In this document: in pieces, positions 24,888-33,130 of the stretch
How positions within the stretch are numbered: position 1 is the stretch's first letter
Layout of the letters: every line of letters begins with the position of its first letter
From: Flexivirga alba
GTDB taxonomy: Bacteria > Actinomycetota > Actinomycetes > Actinomycetales > Dermatophilaceae
Direction of reading: 5' to 3'
Assembly: GCF_042661025.1 (NCBI RefSeq)
Contig: NZ_JBHSWH010000001.1
Span: 1,240,001 to 1,304,000, forward strand
Length of the DNA: 64,000 nt
Made by a program: the position numbers and the translations under genes
Notes under the pieces: generated by a model
Seen by the model: only the letters and a program-made list of their open reading frames with translations
The model's database searches: none
What the model was told of the DNA's origin: nothing

Positions 24888-25294
24888 AGTTCGATCATAC
24901 GCTGCTCACTGCGTGTGGTCAAGAATCACACGCAGACTGATGCGTGCGTAAACGTGAAGGCCAGCGTTTGTAGTAGCTCATGCCCCCGGGCGCCACCTCG
25001 AGTGACGCACTGATGGCGCTCCACGTCCCGTTCGTGCCTGCAACTCTTCCGCCGGTGGCGGCCGGCTCGGATCAGTCATTGCATCATTCTTGGGCGGTTT
25101 GACGCACGGCGATCCTGGGCCGTTCACCCCCTCGAGGCACCAAGTCGTCAGACTCGCCAGAGAGCGCGACGCGTGCGTTGACTTGGTCCGTCGCCAATTC
25201 GTCCGCTCCAATGAATCTGTGAAGCGCCTGACAGTCAATGGCTTTCGCGGCTATACCTTCCGTTGAAGGCTGTGTGACGGGGGAGGAGCTGGAA
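24888..25294. other. 407-base divergent promoter region of the island
   Basis: Separates the XRE-STAND gene from the DUF4041 gene. Next to the former it holds the inverted repeat at 24909-24935. The rest (24960-25290) shows no gene with a ribosome site or family match; a minus-strand frame at 24978-25238 is possible but unsupported. Confidence 0.5.
24909..24935. promoter_or_regulatory. Inverted repeat upstream of the XRE-STAND gene, putative auto-operator
   Basis: Perfect 9-base arms CTGCGTGTG and CACACGCAG with a 9-base spacer, 22 bases upstream of the start codon at 24887. Centre-to-centre spacing is near two helical turns, which suits an XRE dimer. The gene's own N-terminal HTH is the obvious candidate binder. 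Confidence 0.6.
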
Positions 25295-26755
25295 ATGGCG
25301 TGGGGTGACGGCAAGCGTGTTGCTGAACTCGAAGCTGAGGTGGCGAAGCTTCGGCAATGGGTCGAGCATCTGCAGGGGACGGATGCGATGACGTTGGCAT
25401 CGCAGATCGAACAGATGCGAAGTGAGGTCGCCGGACTCCAGGCGCAGGCGGCCGCCACGAAACAAGCGGTCGTAGCTGCCCAGGCAGAGGATCGTGCGGC
25501 TCGGGCACAGTTGGTAGAAGACCTCGGGGCCGCCGAGGTACAAGAGGCTGGCTTCTACACGTTCAACCATCCACTGCAAGACGCTGTCGCCTACAAAGAT
25601 GCACTCACACAGACGCAGGCCCAGATGAAGCGACTCATCCGGGCGAAGGACGCGGTCGAGGCAACGACCAACTGGACGGTGGATGGCTCGACGACCAAGG
25701 GCGCCGCGATGGTCCGCGACTTCTCGAAACTTCTCTTGCGTGCTTATAACAGCGAGGCCGATGCCTTGGTGCGCGCGTTGCGACCTCACACCCTGACGTC
25801 CGCGAAGGGCCGCCTGGACAAAGCTGCGTCAGCGATCGAACGGCTGGGCAAGACGATGAGGATCCGGATCTCGCCCGCGTACCACCGGTTGAGGTTCCGC
25901 GAGCTGGAGCTGACCGCAGACTATTTGGTCAAGAAGCAGCAGGAAAAGGAAGCCGAACGCGATCGTCGGGCGCAGCTGCGCGACGAAGCGAAGGCGCGCG
26001 CGGAGATGGAAGCTGCGCTCGTGAAATTGCGGAAGGAACAGCAGCACTACCAGCAGCTGATCCAGCGTCTTGACCCTTCCGACGAAGGCGGTCTTGCCGT
26101 GGCCCGCGAGAAGCTCGCCGAGATCGGACAGTCGATCGAGGGCGTGGAAGCTCGTGCTGCCAACACACGTGCGGGCCATGTGTACGTGATCTCCAACATC
26201 GGGGCGTTCGGACCAGACATGGTCAAGATCGGTATGACGAGACGCCTTGAGCCCATGGACAGAGTGATCGAGCTCGGTGATGCCAGTGTGCCCTTCCGAT
26301 TCGACGTCCACGCGCTGGTCTTCCACGAGGACGCAGTCGCGCTGGAAACGCATTTGCACCAGGCGCTCGAGCATCGCAAGGTCAACCAGATCAACATGAG
26401 GCGCGAATTCTTCTACGCCAAGCCGAGTGAGGTCCGCACCTTGCTCGAGAAGTACGCCGGCTCCTTCTTGCTCGAATACAAGGAGGCCCCGGACGCACTG
26501 GAATGGCACGGCTCAGGCAGCGTCCAGCGCACAACGCCACCAAGGTCCGAGCAGCCCGTTCCCGTCACTACAGGCGAACCAATCGCGACTCCTACTGCCG
26601 AACCGGACAAGGTGGCGGTCGCCAGCCGGTTTGTTGGCCCGTCACCAGACGGGGACCCCGAGGCCAAGGCTGCATGGTACGTATCGCCAGATGATCAGGC
26701 CCTCTGGAGGCGCTGGGACGGATCGGGATGGACTGACGAAACAAAGGCGCGTTAG
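25295..26755 (+). CDS. DUF4041 coiled-coil / T5orf172 GIY-YIG nuclease-like protein with DUF2510 tail
   Basis: 486 residues from the ATG at 25295; GGAGGAG seven bases upstream decides this start over 25238. Residues 8-75 are a heptad coiled coil. Residues 80-290 match DUF4041, including long charged helices (KKQQEKEAERDRRAQ). Residues 295-395 are a GIY-YIG-like T5orf172 domain: GHVYVISNIGAFG, MVKIGMTRR, and REFFYAKP after ETHLHQAL. The C-terminal AAWYVSPDDQALWRRWDGSGWT is a DUF2510-type motif found in actinobacterial membrane or secretion-linked proteins. DUF4041-GIY-YIG proteins are frequent in prophages and accessory islands. It is divergent from the XRE-STAND gene, so the two may be co-acquired. 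Function unknown; nuclease activity is predicted from the fold only. Confidence 0.82.
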   Translation: MAWGDGKRVAELEAEVAKLRQWVEHLQGTDAMTLASQIEQMRSEVAGLQAQAAATKQAVVAAQAEDRAARAQLVEDLGAAEVQEAGFYTFNHPLQDAVAYKDALTQTQAQMKRLIRAKDAVEATTNWTVDGSTTKGAAMVRDFSKLLLRAYNSEADALVRALRPHTLTSAKGRLDKAASAIERLGKTMRIRISPAYHRLRFRELELTADYLVKKQQEKEAERDRRAQLRDEAKARAEMEAALVKLRKEQQHYQQLIQRLDPSDEGGLAVAREKLAEIGQSIEGVEARAANTRAGHVYVISNIGAFGPDMVKIGMTRRLEPMDRVIELGDASVPFRFDVHALVFHEDAVALETHLHQALEHRKVNQINMRREFFYAKPSEVRTLLEKYAGSFLLEYKEAPDALEWHGSGSVQRTTPPRSEQPVPVTTGEPIATPTAEPDKVAVASRFVGPSPDGDPEAKAAWYVSPDDQALWRRWDGSGWTDETKAR

Positions 26756-26930
26756 GGCGGCGGGTCAATGCCCGCGACTCGGTTGAGCAACGAGCGTTAT
26801 CAAGCAATTTCGTGTGTTTTATACGAGGCGGCGTTGGAGGGCGCTCCGGACTACCGAGTGCTCGAGCCCGGCGCGGCACCGGTGTGGCAGCGCGGACTGA
26901 CCGGAGCGCTCCGGTGAGAAGACCCGCCGG

Positions 26931-27308
26931 TCAGGCCTGCGGCGGGTGCTCGGCCACGCAGAAAAGGTTGCCCTCGGGGTCAGCCAGCGTCGTCCATTGC
27001 ACGTGCGGGTGCTCGTCCAACACGTCCCAGCGCCAGGTCGCACCGGCCGACACCAACCGGTCGACTTCTGCACTGCGTGTTCCCCACGGCACCGTCAGGT
27101 CGAGGTGGATCGTCAGGCGGTCCGGGCGCGGCCCGGTCAAGGGCTGGAAGAACATCGCGAAACCGCCGGGTGCCGCCGGTGGGATATAAACGAAATCGCC
27201 TGAAGGTGCTGGTGTTCCGCCGGTGACCGCTGCCCAGAACGCTCCCAACGCGTGCGGGTCGGCAGCTTCGATGTTGATGGCTCCGAGGGTGACCTGAGGA
27301 ACGTCCAT
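26931..27308 (-). CDS. VOC family protein (glyoxalase-like)
   Basis: 125 residues from the ATG at 27308. The sequence follows the actinobacterial glyoxalase/bleomycin-resistance-like fold: INIEAADPHALGAFWAAVTGG, then RLTIHLDLTVP, and TTLADPEGNLFCVAEH with the DPEGN-x-F-C signature. These dimeric proteins carry a metal site or act as carriers; most have no known substrate. The start lies 71 bases from the divergent SRPBCC start at 27379, so the two share a promoter region. Confidence 0.85.
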   Translation of the reverse strand: MDVPQVTLGAINIEAADPHALGAFWAAVTGGTPAPSGDFVYIPPAAPGGFAMFFQPLTGPRPDRLTIHLDLTVPWGTRSAEVDRLVSAGATWRWDVLDEHPHVQWTTLADPEGNLFCVAEHPPQA

Positions 27309-27378
27309 GTCGTCGACAGTAGGCGCCATACAACCGCTGAGCCGAGCCGCTGTGCGCCCGCGTGCAAGGCTGACCCGC

Positions 27379-27867
27379 ATGAGCGAGCCGAAGCGATTCA
27401 ATGTCACCCGCACGATCCCGGCCCCGCCGGAGGAAGTCTTCGCCGTCTTGCGCGACCCGCGCGGGCACCTGGCGATCGACGCGTCGGGCATGCTGCAGGA
27501 CGTCGAGGGCGATCCCGTTGGCGCAGTGGGGGATCGGTTCCTGGTGCACATGGACCGCGAGCCGCTGAACGACATACCCCAGATGGGTCGGTATGACGTG
27601 ACGGTCGTGATCACCGAATACGAACGCGATCGGCAGATTGCCTGGACCATAGACGGGACGGTGCAACCGCCGCTGCGGCACATCTACGGCTACACGCTCG
27701 AGCCTGACGGAGACGCCACACGCGTGACCAGCTATTACGACTGGTCGCAGGTCGATCCTGAGAGGATTGAATCTTCGGTGTTTCCAGTGATCCCCGAGGT
27801 CGGGCTGCGGGCGACGCTCGGCATACTCGACCGCACCGTCCGGCTGGGTCTGCTGCCGCGACGCTGA
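27379..27867 (+). CDS. SRPBCC family protein
   Basis: 162 residues from the ATG at 27379; earlier in-frame starts lack support. The START/Bet v1-like pattern is clear: FNVTRTIPAPPEEVFAVLRDP at the start, a central beta sheet, and a C-terminal helix from ESSVFPVIPEVGLRATLG. The fold binds hydrophobic ligands. It resembles, by content and length, the 154-residue SRPBCC protein at 30793-31257, so the two are probably paralogues. No ligand can be named. Confidence 0.85.
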   Translation: MSEPKRFNVTRTIPAPPEEVFAVLRDPRGHLAIDASGMLQDVEGDPVGAVGDRFLVHMDREPLNDIPQMGRYDVTVVITEYERDRQIAWTIDGTVQPPLRHIYGYTLEPDGDATRVTSYYDWSQVDPERIESSVFPVIPEVGLRATLGILDRTVRLGLLPRR

Positions 27868-27990
27868 GCGACCGCTCAGATCCTGATCGGAGGTGCCGCA
27901 TTCAGGTTTATGCGGGTGCGGCCGGACGCACCCGCATACGGTGGACATGACCGAACGGATACGTCGGTCGCCGACCGCTGAAGGGGCACC

Positions 27991-28284
27991 ATGACAGACA
28001 TCGCCGTCACCGCGATCATCACCGCCAAACCCGGTTCGGAGTCAGCCGTGCAGGCCGCGCTCACTGCGCTCGTCGAACCGACGCGCGCCGAGCCCGGATG
28101 TGTCGACTACCAGCTGGCGGTCTCGAGCGTCGACCCCGCCGTCTTCATCACCACCGAAAGATGGCGCACGTCGTCCGATGTGGAGGCCCACCTGGAAACC
28201 GAACACGTCAAGACCGCCCTCGACACGGCAGGCGAGCACCTTGCCGTCCCACCGGCCATCCATCCGCTGACCCCACTCGCCTGA
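27991..28284 (+). CDS. Antibiotic biosynthesis monooxygenase-like (putative quinol monooxygenase)
   Basis: 97 residues, full length for the ABM dimeric ferredoxin-like fold, with GAAGGGGC before the ATG. AVTAIITAKPGSESAVQAAL, EPGCVDYQLAVS and FITTERWRTSSDVEAHLETEHV match the YgiN-type family, which oxidises quinols or small aromatics without cofactors, or detoxifies reactive carbonyls. It stands alone. Confidence 0.87.
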   Translation: MTDIAVTAIITAKPGSESAVQAALTALVEPTRAEPGCVDYQLAVSSVDPAVFITTERWRTSSDVEAHLETEHVKTALDTAGEHLAVPPAIHPLTPLA

Positions 28285-28399
28285 GCACCGTCGATCGCAT
28301 CACTTCGGATCGCCGTGCCGCGTCGGTGGCTCATTACCGCTACCGCGTACTTCGCTGAAAACAATTGTCCTCGCAAGGCCCACCCGCCGCGCCGGTCGG

Positions 28400-28750
28400 T
28401 TGGCGGGCGAGCACCTGCCCGGCGTGGAGTTCCGCGAGGCCTACTTCAACCCGACGTTCTCCAAGAACGCCGGGAAGGTCTGCGGCGGCGTCCAGGTGCA
28501 CATCATCGACGCGAGCCGGGTCGACGCGATCCGCACAGCGACCACGATGATGACCGCACTGCGCGACCTGTATGACGAGTTCGACTGGCGCGGCGATGCC
28601 GGCCGGTGGATCAACCTGCTGACCGGGTCGGACCGCTTCCTGAAGATGTTCACGGCCGGCGACAGCGCAGCGCAGATCGTCGCCGCCTGGCAGCCGGAGC
28701 TGAACGCTTTCGACCGCACCAGGAGGCAGTACCTGCTCTACCGCCGCTGA
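28400..28750 (+). pseudogene. Truncated DUF1343 / NamZ remnant (C-terminal third only)
   Basis: The frame (116 codons from a TTG) matches the last third of NamZ-type exo-beta-N-acetylmuramidases (DUF1343): LPGVEFREAYFNPTFSKNAGKVCGGVQVHI, then ATTMMTALRDLYDEFDWR and a WQPELNAFDRTRRQYLLY end. The catalytic N-terminal two-thirds (about 270 residues) are missing. The intact monooxygenase gene ends at 28284, so there is no room for them. No ribosome site precedes the TTG. This is a deletion remnant, unlike the one-base frame breaks elsewhere in the window. Confidence 0.8.
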
Positions 28751-28951
28751 GTCGGGGCTTGACATGTGCCGTTCTGCCACCAGCTCTTGACGGGCGATCA
28801 GCTGGGGAGTAGACCAACTGGGTTGAGACGTTTCGTGCCGGCCCGGACGGACAACAACTCAAGGCAATCGCCTTCGCTGACCGACGCTGCGGCCCGGGGT
28901 TGCTGACCCGGGCTCACTCCTTGGAACGCCGTTCTGGTCAGAGGAAGAGCA

Positions 28952-30712
28952 ATGAGAACTCTCAGTACTAAGACGCCCCGGCACACCCTGCGACTGACTG
29001 CCCTCGCCGCGTGCGCACCGATGGTGCTCGCCACCGGCGTGTGGGGGTCGTCCGCGGCCGCCCCGTCGTCGGCGACTCCCGCGGTGTCCGCCACCCAGGT
29101 CGCCGTCCGTGGCCAGGTGCGGATGGTGGGTACGACGAGCCCGACCCGGCTCGCAGCCGCCGCAGCGAAAGGCAACGTCCAGCGCGCACACGTCATGCCG
29201 CTGCTGCGCCCACCGCGTCCGAAGGGTGCGGCTACCCGGGCCGTGTCGGCGGCTCCGCGGGTCAGCGGGCACGCTCGGCCGACCCGGGCCGCGCAAGCGC
29301 CGGTGACCACTTTCGACGGGGTCAGCGCGATCCAGAACAAGGCCGCTGCCGGGTTCGACCTCGAGCCGCCGGACGAGGGACTCGGGGCGGGCAACGGGTA
29401 TGTCGCCAACTTTGTCAATGTGACCGGCGCGATCTACCGCACCAACGGCAGCGCGGTCACCGCCCCGTTCTACCTCAACTCGTTCTTCGCCGAACCGGCC
29501 AACGCGAACACGTCGGACCCGCGGGTCTACTACGACCCGTCCAGCCACACCTGGTTCGCCACCGTCCTCGAGTACGTCATCGCCAGCGACGGCATCACCA
29601 TCACCGAGTCCCACGTGGATCTCGCGGTCAGCGCCACCGCAAACCCGGCGGGTACCTGGCGGGTCTACCGCATCCCCACCAGCAATCTGAACCACGCCGG
29701 GTGCCCCTGCCTGGCGGACTACCCGATCCTGGGGGTCAGCCGCGCCAACGTCTATGTGTCGACGAACGAATTCACCTCCGACGAGCAGAGTTTCAACGGT
29801 GCCCAGCTGTATGCCCTGTCAAAGTCCCAGCTCGTCGCCGGCCGGCCCTCGGTCAACGTCGCGACATTCGAGGACCTTGCCGCCGGAGGGGCGCCGGGTT
29901 ACCACGTCCAGCCCGCGAACACCTTTCAAAAGGCACCGGCGGAGTACCTGATGAGCTCGCTGGACCCCAACGGCACCTTCGACAACCGGTTGGCGGTCTG
30001 GGCCGTCACCAACGAGGCCTCGGTCACCACCGGGCGCGGTATGCCGTCGCTGTCGGTGCGGGTCATCGGCTCGGAGGGCTACGCCTTCCCGCCGAACGCC
30101 CAGACCCCTCCCGGCTTCTGCAGCGGCAGCCTGTGCCTCGGCGGAGCCGGTGACTCCACAACCGGCGTCGTGCAGACCGATTTCGACGCGATGCAGGAGA
30201 CCCAGTACATCAACGGGCAGCTGGTCGGCGCGCTGAACACCCGGCTCACCGTGGCCGGCGACACCGCCGACCGGTCCGGTGTCGCGTGGTTCGTGGTGAA
30301 GCCGACCGTCAACGGCGCCACCGTCGGCGCCCGGACCCATGTCGCCCGCCAGGGCTACCTGTCCACCAGCGGCCAGTACCTGCTCTATCCGCACCTCAAC
30401 ATGATCGGGAGCGGTTCGATGGCCTTGGTGTTCGGGGTCGGGGGCTCCGGCACCTATCTGTCCGCCGGGTACGCGACCGCCCGACCGGGTCGCGACTTCG
30501 GCCCGATCCAGCTCGCGGCGGCGGGCACCGGTCCGGACAACGGCTTCACCGGCACTGCGCAGTATGGCGGTGCGGGACGCTGGGGCGACTATTCCAACGG
30601 TGAAATCATCCCCGGCACCAACCGGGTCTGGCTGGCCACCCAGTACATCCCGAACAGTGGTGACGGCAACGCGAACTGGGGGAATGCCATCTTCCAGCTC
30701 CGACTGCCCTGA
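28952..30712 (+). CDS. Large secreted protein of unknown function
   Basis: 586 residues with GAGGAAGAG before the ATG. A Sec signal peptide spans about residues 1-36 (LTALAACAPMVLATGVWGSSAAA), then an Ala/Pro/Arg-rich linker to about 115. The remainder is beta-rich with repeated Trp/Tyr motifs (DPRVYYDPSSHTWFATVLEY, ADYPILGVSRANVYVSTNEF, GRWGDYSNGEIIPG), consistent with a beta-propeller or sialidase-like fold. Two Cys pairs (HAGCPCLAD and FCSGSLCLGG) suggest disulphides. No catalytic motif was recognised. A strong hairpin ends the gene. Confidence 0.75.
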   Translation: MRTLSTKTPRHTLRLTALAACAPMVLATGVWGSSAAAPSSATPAVSATQVAVRGQVRMVGTTSPTRLAAAAAKGNVQRAHVMPLLRPPRPKGAATRAVSAAPRVSGHARPTRAAQAPVTTFDGVSAIQNKAAAGFDLEPPDEGLGAGNGYVANFVNVTGAIYRTNGSAVTAPFYLNSFFAEPANANTSDPRVYYDPSSHTWFATVLEYVIASDGITITESHVDLAVSATANPAGTWRVYRIPTSNLNHAGCPCLADYPILGVSRANVYVSTNEFTSDEQSFNGAQLYALSKSQLVAGRPSVNVATFEDLAAGGAPGYHVQPANTFQKAPAEYLMSSLDPNGTFDNRLAVWAVTNEASVTTGRGMPSLSVRVIGSEGYAFPPNAQTPPGFCSGSLCLGGAGDSTTGVVQTDFDAMQETQYINGQLVGALNTRLTVAGDTADRSGVAWFVVKPTVNGATVGARTHVARQGYLSTSGQYLLYPHLNMIGSGSMALVFGVGGSGTYLSAGYATARPGRDFGPIQLAAAGTGPDNGFTGTAQYGGAGRWGDYSNGEIIPGTNRVWLATQYIPNSGDGNANWGNAIFQLRLP

Positions 30713-30746
30713 ACCCACCCCAGCCGCTGCACCCGATCACGACGGA

Positions 30747-30774
30747 TCCGGGGAGTGGACCTCCACTCCCCGGA
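30747..30774. terminator. Bidirectional terminator hairpin
   Basis: Perfect 11-12 bp stem (arm CCGGGGAGTGG) with a four-base core loop between the convergent secreted-protein and SRPBCC genes, 35 bases after one stop and 19 before the other. There is no long U tract, as is usual in high-GC actinobacteria. Confidence 0.75.
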
Positions 30775-30792
30775 ACAGCGCGTCACTCCACG

Positions 30793-31257
30793 TCAATCGA
30801 CGGACTCGGCGAGCTTGCTCAAGGAGTCCTCGAGCTGCGACTGGGAGATCAACGGGAAGGTGACCTTGCTCAGGATGTCCTTGTCGGTGACCTTCGACCA
30901 GTCATAGGTCAGGCTCACGTCGGTGGCATCCGCGCCCTGCTGCTGGAGCTCCCACACCCACTCCCATCCCGGCGGTTCGGTGCCGGCAGGCGCGGTCTTC
31001 CAGGACACCAGCTTGTCCGGGACGAATCCGGTCACTTGGTTGTCCGTCTGGTAGTCGCCGCCCATGTGGGGACCGGACATGTTCATCCGGAAGGTCTGCC
31101 CCACTGCCGTGATCCGGTCCGCGTGCTCGTCACTTCGGACGAATCCGGACCCGTCGAGCTGGACATGGTTCGCCGGGAGCGTCAACTGCTCGAAGACGGC
31201 CTTGGCAGGAGCCGGAATGCTGCGGGTGACGGTGATCGACTTCTCGTTGTCAGCCAT
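30793..31257 (-). CDS. SRPBCC family protein
   Basis: 154 residues. ITVTRSIPAPAKAVFEQLTLPANHVQLDGSGFV matches the entry of the SRPBCC protein at 27379 (VTRTIPAPPEEVFAVL...HLAIDASGML), and LTYDWSKVTDKDILSKVTFPLI parallels its YYDWSQVDPERIESSVFPVI. The two are therefore paralogues about 3 kb apart in opposite orientation. Ligand unknown. It lies downstream of the 345-residue membrane protein gene on the same strand (16-base gap) and may be cotranscribed. Confidence 0.85.
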   Translation of the reverse strand: MADNEKSITVTRSIPAPAKAVFEQLTLPANHVQLDGSGFVRSDEHADRITAVGQTFRMNMSGPHMGGDYQTDNQVTGFVPDKLVSWKTAPAGTEPPGWEWVWELQQQGADATDVSLTYDWSKVTDKDILSKVTFPLISQSQLEDSLSKLAESVD

Positions 31258-31273
31258 GCCACGACCCTACGCT

Positions 31274-32311
31274 TCAGCCCGCCGCATGCGCAGGGTGCAA
31301 CTCGGTCACCTCGATGTCGCTTGCGGAGGGTGCGCTCTCGGTCGGCCGGCGTCGGCGTTGTGCGGCACCGACCTGCAGCGCGAGTCCGAAGAAGAGCCAG
31401 CACCCGAGCACGACGAGCGACCGCGCGGAGCCGTTGCCGTCGAAGAACGCGACCGACCGGAGCGCCGTGTTGGCTGCGCCCGCCGGCAGCAACTGGCCCA
31501 GCGCGCCCCAGCCGATCGGAAGCATCTCGGGTGCCGACGACGCGGCCGAGAGTGCATTGCCCACGAGCATCGTCAGCACGGCTCCGAGCGCCAATCCTCT
31601 TGTCCCTAAAAGGCTTTCCATGCCGAGCACGGTCATCGAGATCGCTCCGAGGGTCAGCGCCAGCACCGCCGAGTTGGCGACGAACGGGCCGTCCAAAGAG
31701 CCGATCCAGCCCTGCAGGACGGCCGTCATCGCGAGACCACCGACGATCGAGAAGCCGGCCGCGACGAGTGTGCGGTCACCGCGGCGGCGGATCAGCACCG
31801 TGCTCAGCGACGCGCAGGCCAGGCCGCCCAGGACCGACGGCAGCACTGCCGACGTGATGCCGGTCCCGTGCGGGTCGTCGGCCGGCGCAGGCACCACGTC
31901 CGTCGTGTGCAGCTGCTTGTGTGTCGCGCCCGCAAGCTGAGCGCCGACCTGGTCGAGCAACTGCGCGACGCTGCTGGACCGGGCACTTGCGGTCAGCACC
32001 TCGACGCCGTTCGACGAGGCGACCAGGGCGCCATACGCCTTGTGCTCGGTGATGGAACGCACCGCATCGGCGCGCGTCGGCGCCAGCTGTATGGCGTACG
32101 CGCTGGGCTGCTGTATGACGAGCCGCTCGGTCAGCGGACCGGTCGACGCAGGTGGTCCGGCGATGACGATCGGCAGGTCGCGCGGTGCGCTGTTGGCGGC
32201 CGGCCAGGCGAAGAGAGCGAGCATCGCGCAGATCAAGGCGGTCAGGCTCACGACGAGCCCGAGGACTCGCTTGGTCTCGGGGCGGGTGACGTATGCGGTG
32301 GGACCCGACAT
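31274..32311 (-). CDS. YhgE/Pip-like membrane protein (ABC-2 permease-type)
   Basis: 345 residues. One N-terminal transmembrane helix at about 16-36 is followed by an extracytoplasmic domain of about 120 residues, then five or six helices from about residue 155 to 320 and a short charged tail. This TM1-loop-TM2-6 layout matches the YhgE/Pip and ABC-2 efflux permease group; no ATPase gene is adjacent. It is divergent from a TetR gene with palindromes between them, so it is probably a TetR-controlled efflux component. Confidence 0.75.
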   Translation of the reverse strand: MSGPTAYVTRPETKRVLGLVVSLTALICAMLALFAWPAANSAPRDLPIVIAGPPASTGPLTERLVIQQPSAYAIQLAPTRADAVRSITEHKAYGALVASSNGVEVLTASARSSSVAQLLDQVGAQLAGATHKQLHTTDVVPAPADDPHGTGITSAVLPSVLGGLACASLSTVLIRRRGDRTLVAAGFSIVGGLAMTAVLQGWIGSLDGPFVANSAVLALTLGAISMTVLGMESLLGTRGLALGAVLTMLVGNALSAASSAPEMLPIGWGALGQLLPAGAANTALRSVAFFDGNGSARSLVVLGCWLFFGLALQVGAAQRRRRPTESAPSASDIEVTELHPAHAAG

Positions 32312-32326
32312 CGACTATCTCCTTAA

Positions 32327-32400
32327 AACGAACACTCGTTCTTTTTGCAGAACTGAGCCTGCCCGGTTCGTTGATGTCTGTCAAACAGAAGATCCGTTCT
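32327..32400. promoter_or_regulatory. Two TetR-type palindromes between the membrane protein and TetR genes
   Basis: Site one AACGA-N4-TCGTT at 32327-32340 lies just upstream of the membrane protein start. Site two AGAA-N6-TTCT at 32387-32400 lies 15 bases before the TetR start. Both carry the GAAC/GTTC-like half common to AcrR-type operators. Confidence 0.55.
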
Positions 32401-32414
32401 TCTAAGCTGGCGGC

Positions 32415-33026
32415 ATGCCACGAATTTCCGAAGCCAGACGGCTGGCGCGCCGTGACGAGGTCCTGCGAGCCGCTGTGCGCTGTGTGGTCCGCTCGGGCTA
32501 TCAGGGCGTGACGATGGCGGACATCATCGAGGAGTCGGGGTTGTCCGCCGGCGCGGTCTACGGATACTTCGCCAGCAAGGCGGAACTCCTTGCCGCCGTG
32601 GCCGATTCGCAACTCGGCGTCATCGACGAAGTGATGGCCGAGGCGCTCGCCGACGGCGCGGTGCCCGATCCTGCGGACATCCTGGGCAGGCTCACCGATC
32701 ATGTGCGCAAGCGGGCGTCCGGTCCGGACGGCGATCTGACGGTCGTCATCGTCCAAGCGTGGGGTGAGGCGATCTTCGGAGGCCCGATGCGGGATCTGGT
32801 GGCCGATCGGATCGGCAAACTACTCGATGGATGGACCGAGGTGGTCCGCCGTCGCCAGGCGGCCGGGTTCATCGACCCGGCGGCACGCCCGGCGGACGTC
32901 GGCTGGGTGCTGCATTCGATGGTTCCGGGCTACATGCTGATGCGGCTGAACGTGCGCGATCTGCCGCCGCGCAGGTATCTCGCCGGCGTGCACGCACTGC
33001 TCGACGGCCCGCCTCGAGAGGGCTGA
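32415..33026 (+). CDS. TetR/AcrR family regulator
   Basis: 203 residues. The HTH spans about 10-57: RDEVLRAAVRCVVRSGYQGVTMADIIEESGLSAGAVYGYFASKAELL, an excellent TetR match. The C-terminal domain has no recognised ligand signature. It is divergent from the YhgE-like membrane protein gene, with paired palindromes between, so it most likely represses that gene and itself. Confidence 0.9.
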   Translation: MPRISEARRLARRDEVLRAAVRCVVRSGYQGVTMADIIEESGLSAGAVYGYFASKAELLAAVADSQLGVIDEVMAEALADGAVPDPADILGRLTDHVRKRASGPDGDLTVVIVQAWGEAIFGGPMRDLVADRIGKLLDGWTEVVRRRQAAGFIDPAARPADVGWVLHSMVPGYMLMRLNVRDLPPRRYLAGVHALLDGPPREG

Positions 33027-33130
33027 GCAGCCGGCTCGGAAAAATTCTCCAACTCGATGTCGAAGACGCTGGTATGCATTCGACGTACGTGTGACAAGCA
33101 AGTCCGAAGCAACCAGTAGGAGAGATCGAG

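Noticed and set aside
24978..25238. Minus-strand frame of 86 codons upstream of the DUF4041 gene
   Set aside because: No ribosome site, no family signal, and Arg/Pro/Ser-rich composition typical of a random high-GC frame.
28400..28750. Truncation by sequencing error, as for the other frame breaks
   Set aside because: About 270 residues are missing, and the preceding intact gene leaves no room for them, so one added base would not restore the gene.
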